Below, in pieces: positions 18,501 through 26,393 of a stretch of DNA of 64,000 bases. Every line of letters begins with the position of its first letter. The stretch's first letter is position 1. The notes below the pieces were generated by a model. The model was not told where the DNA came from. It did no database searches and saw nothing but the letters and a program-made list of their open reading frames with translations. Source of the stretch: Flavobacteriales bacterium. GTDB taxonomy: Bacteria; Bacteroidota; Bacteroidia; Flavobacteriales_F; PHOS-HE28. Location: the NCBI GenBank assembly GCA_016710015.1, contig JADJLR010000001.1, positions 496,001-560,000 on the forward strand, in the 5' to 3' direction. The position numbers and the translations under genes were made by a program.

Positions 18501-19619
18501 CCTTCAAACGAAGGTCACCACTAGAGAAGCCGGAGCTACCCACGGTGATCGTGCGACCCGATGCCAGTACGGAGCTGCCACTGGTGGCACCGAACCAAAT
18601 TCCGCCCGTGCTCGTGCTGTTGACGATCAAATTTCCGTTGTAGGTGTCGGTACCCGTGTTGCTCAGCGCCAAGGCACCGATCCCGGTAACAATGAATTCC
18701 GTGGTGCTGTTGAAGGTGCAACCTGCGGAACTGTATTCGCTCGCACTGCCCGTTTTGGTGAACTTGGCCGTGCCTTGGAACGTGGATCCGTTCATGTAGA
18801 GCCCTGGGGAAGTAGTGGTCACATTGCCGTTGAACGTGCTACCGGTCTGGAAATAGAGTGTGGAAGCCCCTGTAAGCGTCAGCACCTGCGCTGTTGTCCC
18901 CGTTTGCGTGAAATTCCTGATCAGCAATGAACCGATCGAAAACCACCTGCGCCAATGGATACGATTCGTCCCGCCGCCAGGGTCGCACTACCGGTGTTCT
19001 GGCTAAGCCAAACACCACCGCTGGTACCGGTGCTGTTCAGTATCACATTCCCGTTGTACGTATCGTTCGCCGAATTATACATGTATTGGCGGCCGTTGGT
19101 AACGGTGATCGTGAGCGTATTGTTGAAGGTGTTGCCCCCGTTGCTGTAGTCGTTCGTTGAGCCGGTCTTGGTAACGGTGACCGGCGCGTTGAAAATAGAT
19201 CCGTTGAACAGCATCCGATCCGCCGTTCCATTGATGGCAGCAGCGAAGTTGGTACCCGAAAGGGTGGTGGTCCCCGCCGGGCTATTGGGAGCCAGCGTAC
19301 CGTTGTTCACCGCACCGCTGGTGAAAGTTCCTGTACCAGTGTAGGTGAGCGTCCTGGCTCCCAGATCGACCGTACCTGAAGTGACCGTGAGGTTCGTGAT
19401 CGTTCGATCAGCATCCAGCACTGGTGGGTTGGCCGTGGTAACGATCACGGCATTGTCCGCCACAAGTGGGTATCCGGTGGCAGGGCTCCAGTTGGCAGCA
19501 TTGTTCCACGCTGTGTTCGCAGCACCGGTCCACGTGTACGTGGTCTGGGCCGAAGCGCTGCCCGATATAAGGATCAGGAAAAGTGCCGGCACAGTCCACG
19601 CCAAGTAGCTGGGAAGCAC
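15506..19619 (-). pseudogene. very large secreted repeat protein, frameshifted and 3'-truncated
   Basis: Three consecutive minus-strand frames give one protein of about 1370 residues. It opens with a signal-like segment (VLPSYLAWTVPALFLILISG then SASAQ; GTG at 19619 is the likely start), a YTWTGAANTAWNNAANWSPA domain, then six 137-138-residue repeats rich in Gly, Thr, Asn and Ser (probable beta-helix), then a post-repeat domain ending PLPIELVRFNA and YELVDTSPRDGSSYYRLK, which in this family precedes a T9SS sorting domain. Two single-base shifts split it: one missing T at 18939-18942 and one extra G at 16351-16353. The sorting domain itself is missing, replaced by copy A of the stress-gene tail. 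The shifts may be sequencing errors; the truncation is a real rearrangement or a misassembly. Likely role when intact: surface or adhesin-like protein. Confidence 0.75.
16891..18956 (-). repeat. six tandem 411-414-bp coding repeats
   Basis: Equivalent valine/isoleucine codons of the motif AGRTITVGGTGF occur at 18954, 18541, 18127, 17713, 17302 and 16891 on the plus-strand scale, spacings 413 (414 after correcting the frameshift), 414, 414, 411 and 411. Each unit also carries FNGNV, TSTGEIRFG and LRIGGMTQVG-like segments. Confidence 0.9.
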
Positions 19620-19915
19620 CTGTGGCCGGGATCCAAGAACAGTGGCAGGACAAGGTTTGTTCGAGATTCCGCGAACCTTGGTCGAGATGGAGAGTGCATC
19701 TATCGGGGCTTCTAGGCCCACCCGACAAGCCTTTATGGAATATCGACGGACGCGCCTTGATACTCGACGGAGCACCCATAGGTTACACGAACTGATCAAG
19801 AAGTAAAGTGCATCCAGAGCCTGCGACGACGACCGTGGATAAGCACAACATGCCCATGGTCGATGTTGCTCTATTCGACAGGATCGTATGCCCCAACGCG
19901 TTTGAATGTGAAATG
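19620..19915. other. gene-free spacer upstream of the large repeat protein
   Basis: No convincing gene or known motif. The minus-strand frame of the repeat protein stays open through it to 19946 but codes for a basic, family-less leader, so I treat it as non-coding. No TAnnTTTG box was found on the minus strand. Confidence 0.4.
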
Positions 19916-20046
19916 TCCGATCCGCAAGGGAACCACATGATAACAAGCTTGCGACCCCCGACCCGGGATCCTTCCTATACAGTTGCGCTTTGCTGCAACA
20001 CCAGCATGGGCGTATGGGTATGCATGGAGAGCCGCACCGCTATGCT
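19916..20046. repeat. 3' end and flank of universal stress gene, copy B (source copy)
   Basis: Direct-repeat partner of 15378-15505. It holds the last 24 codons of the universal stress gene (ending LVLQQSATV) and 59 nt of its downstream flank. Confidence 0.9.
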
Positions 20047-20799
20047 CCGGTGGAATAGACGATCGAAGACCCCGCGTTCTCGGTGGACCACCGCTAACAT
20101 GCCCGCCTTGGACCGCGCGACTTCATCATTCAACTCTTTCATCACATCCTCTCCGCTCAGGTTGACCGTGGTATAGGGCAGACCTTCAAGTGCCTGATCC
20201 AATGCTGTCCCTCCACCGATCTTTGCATTCGTATTCTCGTTCACCACCCGCGTCACGATCAGATCGGAGCCGGTCCGTCGAAGGATATCGACCAGTATCG
20301 CCACCGCCGTTCGATCCACTCCACCCCCATCATCAGCCAATACGATCCGCGTTGACCCGGTGTGACGCGCTTGTTCTGGAACGGCAAGCACCGGCAGTCG
20401 GCTATGTTTGATGACATCGGCCGTATTGGTTCCCATGAAAACCTCTTTCACCCCACTCGCGCCCTGCGTTCCCATTACCACTAAGGCTGGAGTTCGTCCT
20501 CGACGACCGTAGTTGTGGATCACGCGACCCAACTGACCACGTACACTCCTTGGTCGGAGCAGATAATCCTTCTTCGTCAATTTCAAATTCAGTTTTCCTA
20601 TGTAGGCATCCAAGCCTTCCTTGGATGCGTTCTCCATATGCTTCTCTATGCTGAGCATTCCACTGTCTCCATAGGCTGGCATATCGTAACAGTTCAGCAC
20701 GGTATACTCGAAATCGATCGGACCGAAGAGGTCCAGGGCGAACATTGCGGCATTCAGTGAATTGTCACTGAAGTCAGTGGGGATCACGATATGTTCCAT
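19975..20799 (-). CDS. universal stress protein, two Usp domains
   Basis: A 274-residue protein built of two Usp domains. Domain 1 starts EHIVIPTDFSDNSLNAAMFA and has the ATP-binding loop VVMGTQGASGVKEVFMGTNT (GxxG-9x-GT type) near residue 145. Domain 2 (RIVLADDGGGVDRTAVAILV) lacks the full nucleotide loop, the usual state for the second half. Usp proteins bind ATP/AMP and respond to starvation or low oxygen. I start at 20799; the frame continues upstream to 20985 without Usp similarity. Same strand and 55 nt downstream of a second Usp gene, with which it probably forms an operon. Its 3' end has been duplicated at 15378. Confidence 0.9.
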   Translation of the reverse strand: MEHIVIPTDFSDNSLNAAMFALDLFGPIDFEYTVLNCYDMPAYGDSGMLSIEKHMENASKEGLDAYIGKLNLKLTKKDYLLRPRSVRGQLGRVIHNYGRRGRTPALVVMGTQGASGVKEVFMGTNTADVIKHSRLPVLAVPEQARHTGSTRIVLADDGGGVDRTAVAILVDILRRTGSDLIVTRVVNENTNAKIGGGTALDQALEGLPYTTVNLSGEDVMKELNDEVARSKAGMLAVVHRERGVFDRLFHRSIAVRLSMHTHTPMLVLQQSATV

Positions 20800-20854
20800 G
20801 GTCTCATGTTTTGTTGATCTGAATTGATCTTCCATTCGGGTGTTATGGATACGG

Positions 20855-21655
20855 TCATTGAGAAAGGACAAGCAGGGGCGTTGAGATATGAAGTGCCATA
20901 CGCTTGGCTTTGCTGGAATGGAATAGACCTTTCCAGAATCCAAGTTGTCTATGGACGACGGCCACCATTTGTATGCGCCCTTCATTGGCCAGTTGATCGA
21001 TCATATCGGAGACATCATCCCCTTGCACCGAGACGAAGCTGTGCTCCACACCGGCGAAGAGTTCCTTGATCCGACCCCTGTCCGGCTTCACATCATCGGT
21101 CGGCTTGGTGGAACGCACGTGTGCAATTACGATCGCGGCACCGGTCCGTTCCGCCAGATCCAACAACGGCTTCACGGCGGTTCGCTCCAAGTGTCCACCA
21201 TCATAGGCAAGCATGATCCGTTTCACTTGCACGGGCTGCCATTGTGCGGGAACTGTGATCACCGGCGCTGATGCACCGGTTACAACACTCCGGGTATTGC
21301 CACCCACCCGCCCGTAGTTGCCCTCACCCTGCGTTCCCATAACGATCATGTCCACCCTTTTACGCTGATCCATTTCGTTCAATAGGTCCACCAACGAACC
21401 GGTGGACACCTTTCGGCCCAACACGACCTTGCCCGCATATTTACGACACTTGCGTTCTACCCTCCTTATCCGGTTGATCGCTTCACGCTGCGGGAAATCA
21501 CCGAGGCTAGGAAGAAGGGCATTATCGAACGAAGGTTTCAGGAACGTATGGACCAAAGTGAACTTATTGCCCGTAGTGCCGAATAGATCGAATGCGAATT
21601 TCGAGGCGTTCAGAGCGGCTTCACTGAAATCGGTAGGAAGAAGGATGCGTGCCAT
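20855..21655 (-). CDS. universal stress protein, two Usp domains
   Basis: A 266-residue tandem-Usp protein, paralogue of its downstream neighbour. Domain 1 begins ARILLPTDFSEAALNASKFA and carries the nucleotide loop IVMGTQGEGNYGRVGGNTRS; domain 2 begins RIMLAYDGGHLERTAVKPLL. Ends LFHSSKAKRMALHISTPLLV, the counterpart of LFHRSIAVRLSMHTHTPMLV in the neighbour, which supports origin by gene duplication. Adjacent on the same strand to a CoA-transferase family gene, a combination that suggests low-oxygen or energy-stress metabolism; this is inference. Confidence 0.9.
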   Translation of the reverse strand: MARILLPTDFSEAALNASKFAFDLFGTTGNKFTLVHTFLKPSFDNALLPSLGDFPQREAINRIRRVERKCRKYAGKVVLGRKVSTGSLVDLLNEMDQRKRVDMIVMGTQGEGNYGRVGGNTRSVVTGASAPVITVPAQWQPVQVKRIMLAYDGGHLERTAVKPLLDLAERTGAAIVIAHVRSTKPTDDVKPDRGRIKELFAGVEHSFVSVQGDDVSDMIDQLANEGRIQMVAVVHRQLGFWKGLFHSSKAKRMALHISTPLLVLSQ

Positions 21656-21831
21656 GGGGCATGGTTCAAGCGGTTATTACTCGATGTATTAAAGATAGAA
21701 GCCGTGGATGACCAATTAGCTGACCGAAGTCAGGCGGCGAACGGATCGCATCGGGTCCATGTTCGGCACACGACCCCACCTAGGGTAAGCCTGATCCATC
21801 TCCGCTAAGAAGGCCGTAAGGCTTCAAGATC

Positions 21832-23121
21832 CTAACGGACCTTGGGACCAAAACGCTCGAAGACGGCCCGGTCCAGTTCTTCGCGATGATCGGGATGTGC
21901 CACAGCGGCAAGCGCATCCGCACGCTGTCTCAGGTTCTTGCCGTACAGGTACGCCACCCCGTGTTCGGTAACGAGGTAGTGCATATGGGCCCTGGTGGTG
22001 ACAACACCTGCGCCTTGCCTCAAGAACGGCACGATCTTGCTTTCCCCTTTACTGGTGGTAGAGGCCATGGCGATGATCGGTCTTCCGCCTTCGGAGAGCG
22101 CGGCCCCACGCATGAAATCCAATTGACCGCCAACACCCGAATACTGGAACGTGCCAATGCTATCCGCACAGACCTGGCCCGTGAGGTCGATCTCAATTGC
22201 ACTATTGATGGCCACCACCTTGGGGTTCTGACGAATGACCTTGCCGTCGTTCACGTACTGGGCATCCAAGAACGCGAACTGCGGGTTATCATGGACGAAG
22301 TCGTACAAACGCTTGGTGCCGAACGCGAAACTGGTGACCACACGACCCGGATGCTTCTTCTTGAAGCGATTCGTGACGATGCCATTTTCCAACAGGTCGA
22401 TGATCCCGTTGGAACACATCTCGGTATGCACCCCCAGATCCTTATGGCCGTCCAACTCACGCAGAATGGCATCCGGAATTGCACCGATCCCCATTTGAAT
22501 GGTGGATCCATCCTCGATCAAAGCAGCGCACTGGCCCCCGATCCGTTGTTCACGCTCGCCGATCAGGCTGGAGTAGTCGATCTCGGGCAACGGATCATCG
22601 ACCTCCACAAGGGCATTGAAACGGTCTGCATGAACATTGCCTTCACCGTGTGTCCGGGGCATGTTCGGGTTCACTTGTGCGATCAGGATCGGTGCATTAC
22701 GCACTGCGGCACGGGCCACATCCACAGATACACCGAGCGAACAGAACCCATGCGCATCTGGGGGCGATACATGCACTATCGCCACGTCCAAGGGCAAGAT
22801 CCGCTGATCGAACAGACGCGGGATCTCACTTAGGAACACGGGAACATGATCGCCGTGCGGGCCATTCACCACATCGCGCACGTTCCCGGAAACGAACAAC
22901 GAATTCATGAAGAAGCTCTCCCCCACTTCTGGCGCGCCGAATCCTGCATCACCGAACGTACTGATGCTCACCAGCTCCACGTCCTTCAACTCCCCTGATC
23001 GCTTCAACAAGGCACGGATCAAGGCCAATGGAGTTGCAGCACTCCCTTGCAGGAAAACACGTTGACCCGATCGCACCAATGACACGGCTTCTTCTGCGGT
23101 CATCCAATTGCCTTTCACCAT
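21832..23121 (-). CDS. acetyl-CoA hydrolase/transferase family protein (4-hydroxybutyrate or acetate CoA-transferase type)
   Basis: A 429-residue class I CoA-transferase of the Cat1/AbfT family. It starts NWMTAEEAVSLVRSGQRVFL with the GSAATP loop, has the CoA-site segment MGIGAIPDAILREL, the catalytic glutamate E234 in VHTEMCSNGIIDLL (forms the glutamyl-CoA thioester), and ends with GVGGQLDFMRGAALSEGGRP and LVTEHGVAYLYGKNLRQRA. Members move CoA between acetyl-CoA and short acids; the exact substrate cannot be read from the sequence. Length is standard. It precedes the two Usp genes on the same strand with a 176-nt gap. Confidence 0.88.
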   Translation of the reverse strand: MVKGNWMTAEEAVSLVRSGQRVFLQGSAATPLALIRALLKRSGELKDVELVSISTFGDAGFGAPEVGESFFMNSLFVSGNVRDVVNGPHGDHVPVFLSEIPRLFDQRILPLDVAIVHVSPPDAHGFCSLGVSVDVARAAVRNAPILIAQVNPNMPRTHGEGNVHADRFNALVEVDDPLPEIDYSSLIGEREQRIGGQCAALIEDGSTIQMGIGAIPDAILRELDGHKDLGVHTEMCSNGIIDLLENGIVTNRFKKKHPGRVVTSFAFGTKRLYDFVHDNPQFAFLDAQYVNDGKVIRQNPKVVAINSAIEIDLTGQVCADSIGTFQYSGVGGQLDFMRGAALSEGGRPIIAMASTTSKGESKIVPFLRQGAGVVTTRAHMHYLVTEHGVAYLYGKNLRQRADALAAVAHPDHREELDRAVFERFGPKVR

Positions 23122-23850
23122 GAGTTTGTCGAGTTATAGCTTGGATCCATTTCCGTGACGTTCATCCGGGATGGTTCCAGAGCCATGCCGCTTTTAGGTT
23201 GGCCAATATGTTGTCCGCCGTTCCAACGACCAGCGGGGTACCGTTCTGACCATGGGTACTGTCGATCTCCTTCACCACTTTCGTCATTTGATCCGCAGGC
23301 ACTTGGCCCAATTTGTTCTGCTCCTTAACCTACATACCGAAGGATCCGGTCCCAAAACGCGATCCTATATTCCTTCCGGTGAAGATACGTTCGTGTACTT
23401 CTCTGGCCCTGGTTACGGTCCTCAATTCGGATGTCCCATTCACCAACACGACGTTGAAGGCTTCCGAACCAGCTATCCGAACGGCCGCCTCTCGCAGCTT
23501 CGCGTTTCCATTCGTCGTCACCGCTTTCTTTGATCCATTCAGGTATTGATGTGCCTCTACTTAGGGCCCAGGATCTATCGTCGCCATCGCCGATCCGCTT
23601 GTCGATCGTCAGGAATGCATCGGTATCACCTTCGACCATGCGAATGGTAAGGGATCGCAGCGGATGATGCCTTCCAGAAGTTCAAGGATGACGAGAGCGT
23701 ATCAGACCTGATATGATCAGGGGATGAAACGCATCGTGTTCGAGACCGCTGCAAACAATACAAGTGTATTCTCCAGAAACAACAGATCGGATCTGACTCG
23801 CTTGGCCCAACTGGAAGCTCTCATCGTCAAGTAGGGCGCGCGAGTCAGGG
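23122..23850. other. 729-bp spacer with decayed coding remnants
   Basis: No intact gene. On the minus strand, short open pieces in different frames encode plausible protein: NGNAKLREAAVRIAGSEAFN (23330-23521 frame) and, further on, KLGQVPADQMTKVVKEIDST then GQNGTPLVVGTADNIL (about 23180-23330). The latter weakly recalls the GGTPLVVA...LGVI segment of the KdpB potassium pump, but the evidence is too thin to name it. Probably an old pseudogene. Confidence 0.4.
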
Positions 23851-25710
23851 TCAGCTATTTGCTGCCTTCCACGCGACGATGGCAGCTAAGAACCGTGTTC
23901 CGAACTGCTGCGCCTTGTAGTCGCCTACCCCGTTGACCAAACGGAATTCGTACAAGTTGGTCGGCTGCTTCTCGGCCATGTCGATCAGGGAAGCATCGCT
24001 GAAGACAACGTAGGCTGGCTTGCCCATTTGCTTGGCGATGTTGCGGCGCAATTCCTTGAGCACGGCGAGAAGATCGGCAGCGGCGGGTGAAGGTTCGGCC
24101 ACTACAGCGCGCGTGCGTTTCGGACGTTCCTGGCGTTGCTTGATGGTCTCGGGCGTGACCAGTCCGACCGGCCGTTCACCCTTTAGAACGGCCTCACCTG
24201 CTCGTGTGATGATCAAGTGGTGGTGATCGCGGTAATCCACCTCCAACAAGCCAAAGTGGATGAACTGCTGGATGAACTGCACCCAAGCGAACGCCGTGGT
24301 GTCCTGTCCGGCACCAAAGGTCTTGATGCGTTGCCAACCTCTCTCGCTTACCTCGGGGCTGTATGTTCCTTTCAAGACATCCACCAACACGCTCATGGGC
24401 AATTGATGTCCGCTGCGCACCACGGCACTCAACGCTTTCTGGGCGAGCACTGTTCCATCAAAATATTTCGGTGGATCCTTGCACACATCGCAATTCCCGC
24501 ATGCCTCAGGGCTTTCCTCGCTGAAGTAGCTCAACAGGATCGTTCGCCGACAAGCTTGGGCCTGCGCGTACTCCTTCATGCGATCGAGTTTGGCGATCAC
24601 CACTTCCTTGTATCGCGGATCCTCGATCTCTTCGGCGAAGTGCATGTGTGTTTGCACATCGGCGTAGCTGTAAAAGAGGATCGTTTCTGCGGGCTTGCCA
24701 TCGCGACCGGCACGACCGATCTCCTGATAGTAACCTTCCACCGTTCCGGGCAGGTTGTAGTGGATCACAAAGCGCACATCGCTTTTGTCGATGCCCATGC
24801 CGAAGGCGATCGTGGCACAGATCACATGGAGCTTGCCTTGGATGAAATCGTCCTGCACCCGGCTGCGCTCCTCGGGGTCGAGTTTCGCATGGTAGTATGC
24901 GGCCTTCACGCCGATTCCCTGCAACTTGGCAGCGAGTTTCTCCGTTCCTGCCCGACTGTTGCAATAGATGATGCCGCACTTGCCGAAGTGCCGCCCCATG
25001 ATCCGCTCGATGGCCTTCCAACGGTCTTGTCCGGGTAAAACGGCCAAGGACAGATTGGGGCGATCAAAACTGCTGATGAAGGTCCGTGGTGCATGGAGCC
25101 CGAGGCTATGACCAATGTCGCCTCGCACGGTGCGATCCGCAGTGGCGGTGAGCGCGATCACCGGAATTCGAGGAAAGCGTTGCTTCAAGACCTTCAGGTG
25201 CTGGTATTCCGGGCGGAAGGAATGCCCCCAACTGCTGATGCAATGCGCCTCATCCACTGCGAATAGTTTCACCTGAAGCTCTTCCATGCGATCCAGAAAG
25301 CCTTGCTGGAACAGCCTTTCCGGCGACACATAGAGCAATTTCAATTCACCGTTGCGCAGCCGCTCCTGGATCTCGCGCTCCTCCTCGAAGCCCAAGGAAC
25401 TGTTGAGGAAAGCTGCCGGAATGCCGTTCCCCTGCAGAGCCTGCACCTGATCCTTCATCAAAGCGATCAAGGGTGAGATGACGACGGTGAGGCCATCGAG
25501 CGCCAAAGCCGGAACCTGAAAACACAGGCTCTTTCCACCGCCGGTGGGCATCAGGACCACGGCATCGTTGCCCCGAAGCACGTGTTCGATCACCTCCAAC
25601 TGCTGCGGTCGGAAGGACTTGTAGCCGAAGTGGCGTTCCAACAGATCCAATAGCGATGCGCCGGATGATCCGTAGGAAGAAGATGGTTCAGCGAGCGTGA
25701 CGAATTCCAT
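23851..25710 (-). CDS. recQ: ATP-dependent DNA helicase RecQ
   Basis: A 619-residue superfamily 2 helicase. Helicase motifs in order: motif 0 YKSFRPQQLEVIEHVL, Walker A MPTGGGKSLCFQVPAL, motif Ia VISPLIALMKDQV, Walker B VDEAHCISSWGHSFRPEY, motif III ALTATADRTV, motif VI QEIGRAGRDG. The RecQ zinc module follows (C in QACRRTIL, then CGNCDVCKDPP), a winged helix, and an HRDC domain at the C-terminus (ELRRNIAKQMGKPAYVVFSD). It unwinds DNA from 3' to 5' in recombination and fork repair. I start at 25710; an upstream frame extension to 25836 lacks similarity. Confidence 0.96.
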   Translation of the reverse strand: MEFVTLAEPSSSYGSSGASLLDLLERHFGYKSFRPQQLEVIEHVLRGNDAVVLMPTGGGKSLCFQVPALALDGLTVVISPLIALMKDQVQALQGNGIPAAFLNSSLGFEEEREIQERLRNGELKLLYVSPERLFQQGFLDRMEELQVKLFAVDEAHCISSWGHSFRPEYQHLKVLKQRFPRIPVIALTATADRTVRGDIGHSLGLHAPRTFISSFDRPNLSLAVLPGQDRWKAIERIMGRHFGKCGIIYCNSRAGTEKLAAKLQGIGVKAAYYHAKLDPEERSRVQDDFIQGKLHVICATIAFGMGIDKSDVRFVIHYNLPGTVEGYYQEIGRAGRDGKPAETILFYSYADVQTHMHFAEEIEDPRYKEVVIAKLDRMKEYAQAQACRRTILLSYFSEESPEACGNCDVCKDPPKYFDGTVLAQKALSAVVRSGHQLPMSVLVDVLKGTYSPEVSERGWQRIKTFGAGQDTTAFAWVQFIQQFIHFGLLEVDYRDHHHLIITRAGEAVLKGERPVGLVTPETIKQRQERPKRTRAVVAEPSPAAADLLAVLKELRRNIAKQMGKPAYVVFSDASLIDMAEKQPTNLYEFRLVNGVGDYKAQQFGTRFLAAIVAWKAANS

Positions 25711-25894
25711 GGCGATCGAGCGAAGGGCAAAGTAAGTCCCGCATTCGCAGGAGTTGCATATGACAATTACCAAAGCTTCAACACCAGCCTTCAGACCAGC
25801 CCGCTCGATCTTCACAGGCCCCCATTCCAATGGCATCGATCCGGTGCAAGGAGCAATTTGTGACGAATGTTAGGTTGTCCCCTCAGTGTCTCCA

Positions 25895-25902
25895 TACCTT
25901 TG
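25895..25902 (+). promoter_or_regulatory. -7 box TACCTTTG before the metal-efflux locus
   Basis: Perfect TAnnTTTG 5 nt before the ATG at 25908. A TTG at 25875-25877 gives a 17-nt spacer. The transcript would be almost leaderless. Confidence 0.5.
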
Positions 25903-25907
25903 AAGCG

Positions 25908-26297
25908 ATGAAGCATCAGTTTTGGTTCATGCTGCCGATTCTTTGGCTACAGGGGTTCTTGGTGAGTCCGGATCTGGTCAAACTCCCGATTCTTTTCGCG
26001 CATTTCTTGGAGCATCAGGCCACGTCGGAAGAGCTCGACCTCACTTCGTTCATCGCGTTGCATTATGCCGACGAAGAGCACCAAGCGGATGACCACGATC
26101 GCCATGAGAACCTACCCTTCCACCACCATCACGGTGCGGTCGTGGACCAGCATTTCGCTAAAATGATGGCCAGTGATCCACAACGCCATTTGCGCTCAAC
26201 TCCTTCCATGCTTTCAACGGTAGCACTCCGTGTGGACATGGGCCTGCTCGCCGGGCACCATTCCGAGCCTCTCCATCCGCCACGGACCTTGGCATAG
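25908..26297 (+). CDS. small His-rich protein heading the metal-efflux locus
   Basis: A 129-residue protein with a hydrophobic start (KHQFWFMLPILWLQGFLVSP), then LFAHFLEHQATSEELDLTSF and a His/Asp/Glu-rich stretch HYADEEHQADDHDRHENLPF followed by four histidines. The arrangement (secretion signal, LEH motif, acidic-histidine run, NLPF) is seen in small proteins placed upstream of heavy-metal RND pumps in Bacteroidota, where a periplasmic metal-binding or sensing role is likely but untested. No enzymatic domain. It precedes the pump gene by 96 nt on the same strand. Confidence 0.65.
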   Translation: MKHQFWFMLPILWLQGFLVSPDLVKLPILFAHFLEHQATSEELDLTSFIALHYADEEHQADDHDRHENLPFHHHHGAVVDQHFAKMMASDPQRHLRSTPSMLSTVALRVDMGLLAGHHSEPLHPPRTLA

Positions 26298-26393
26298 ATT
26301 TAGGCCGGGTACAGCTTCTTCCTGTTCCGGTCGACCCGTTGAGCCGCTTCAAGCGTTTCCCGGTTGATCCCACTCATTCACTGGTACATTCTC

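Noticed and set aside
16361..18930. Several plus-strand open frames opposite the giant repeat protein
   Set aside because: They repeat with the same 414-bp period as the real gene on the other strand and have no family.
23180..23330. KdpB potassium-pump fragment
   Set aside because: Only one short segment (GTPLVVG) recalls KdpB; not enough to name a pseudogene.
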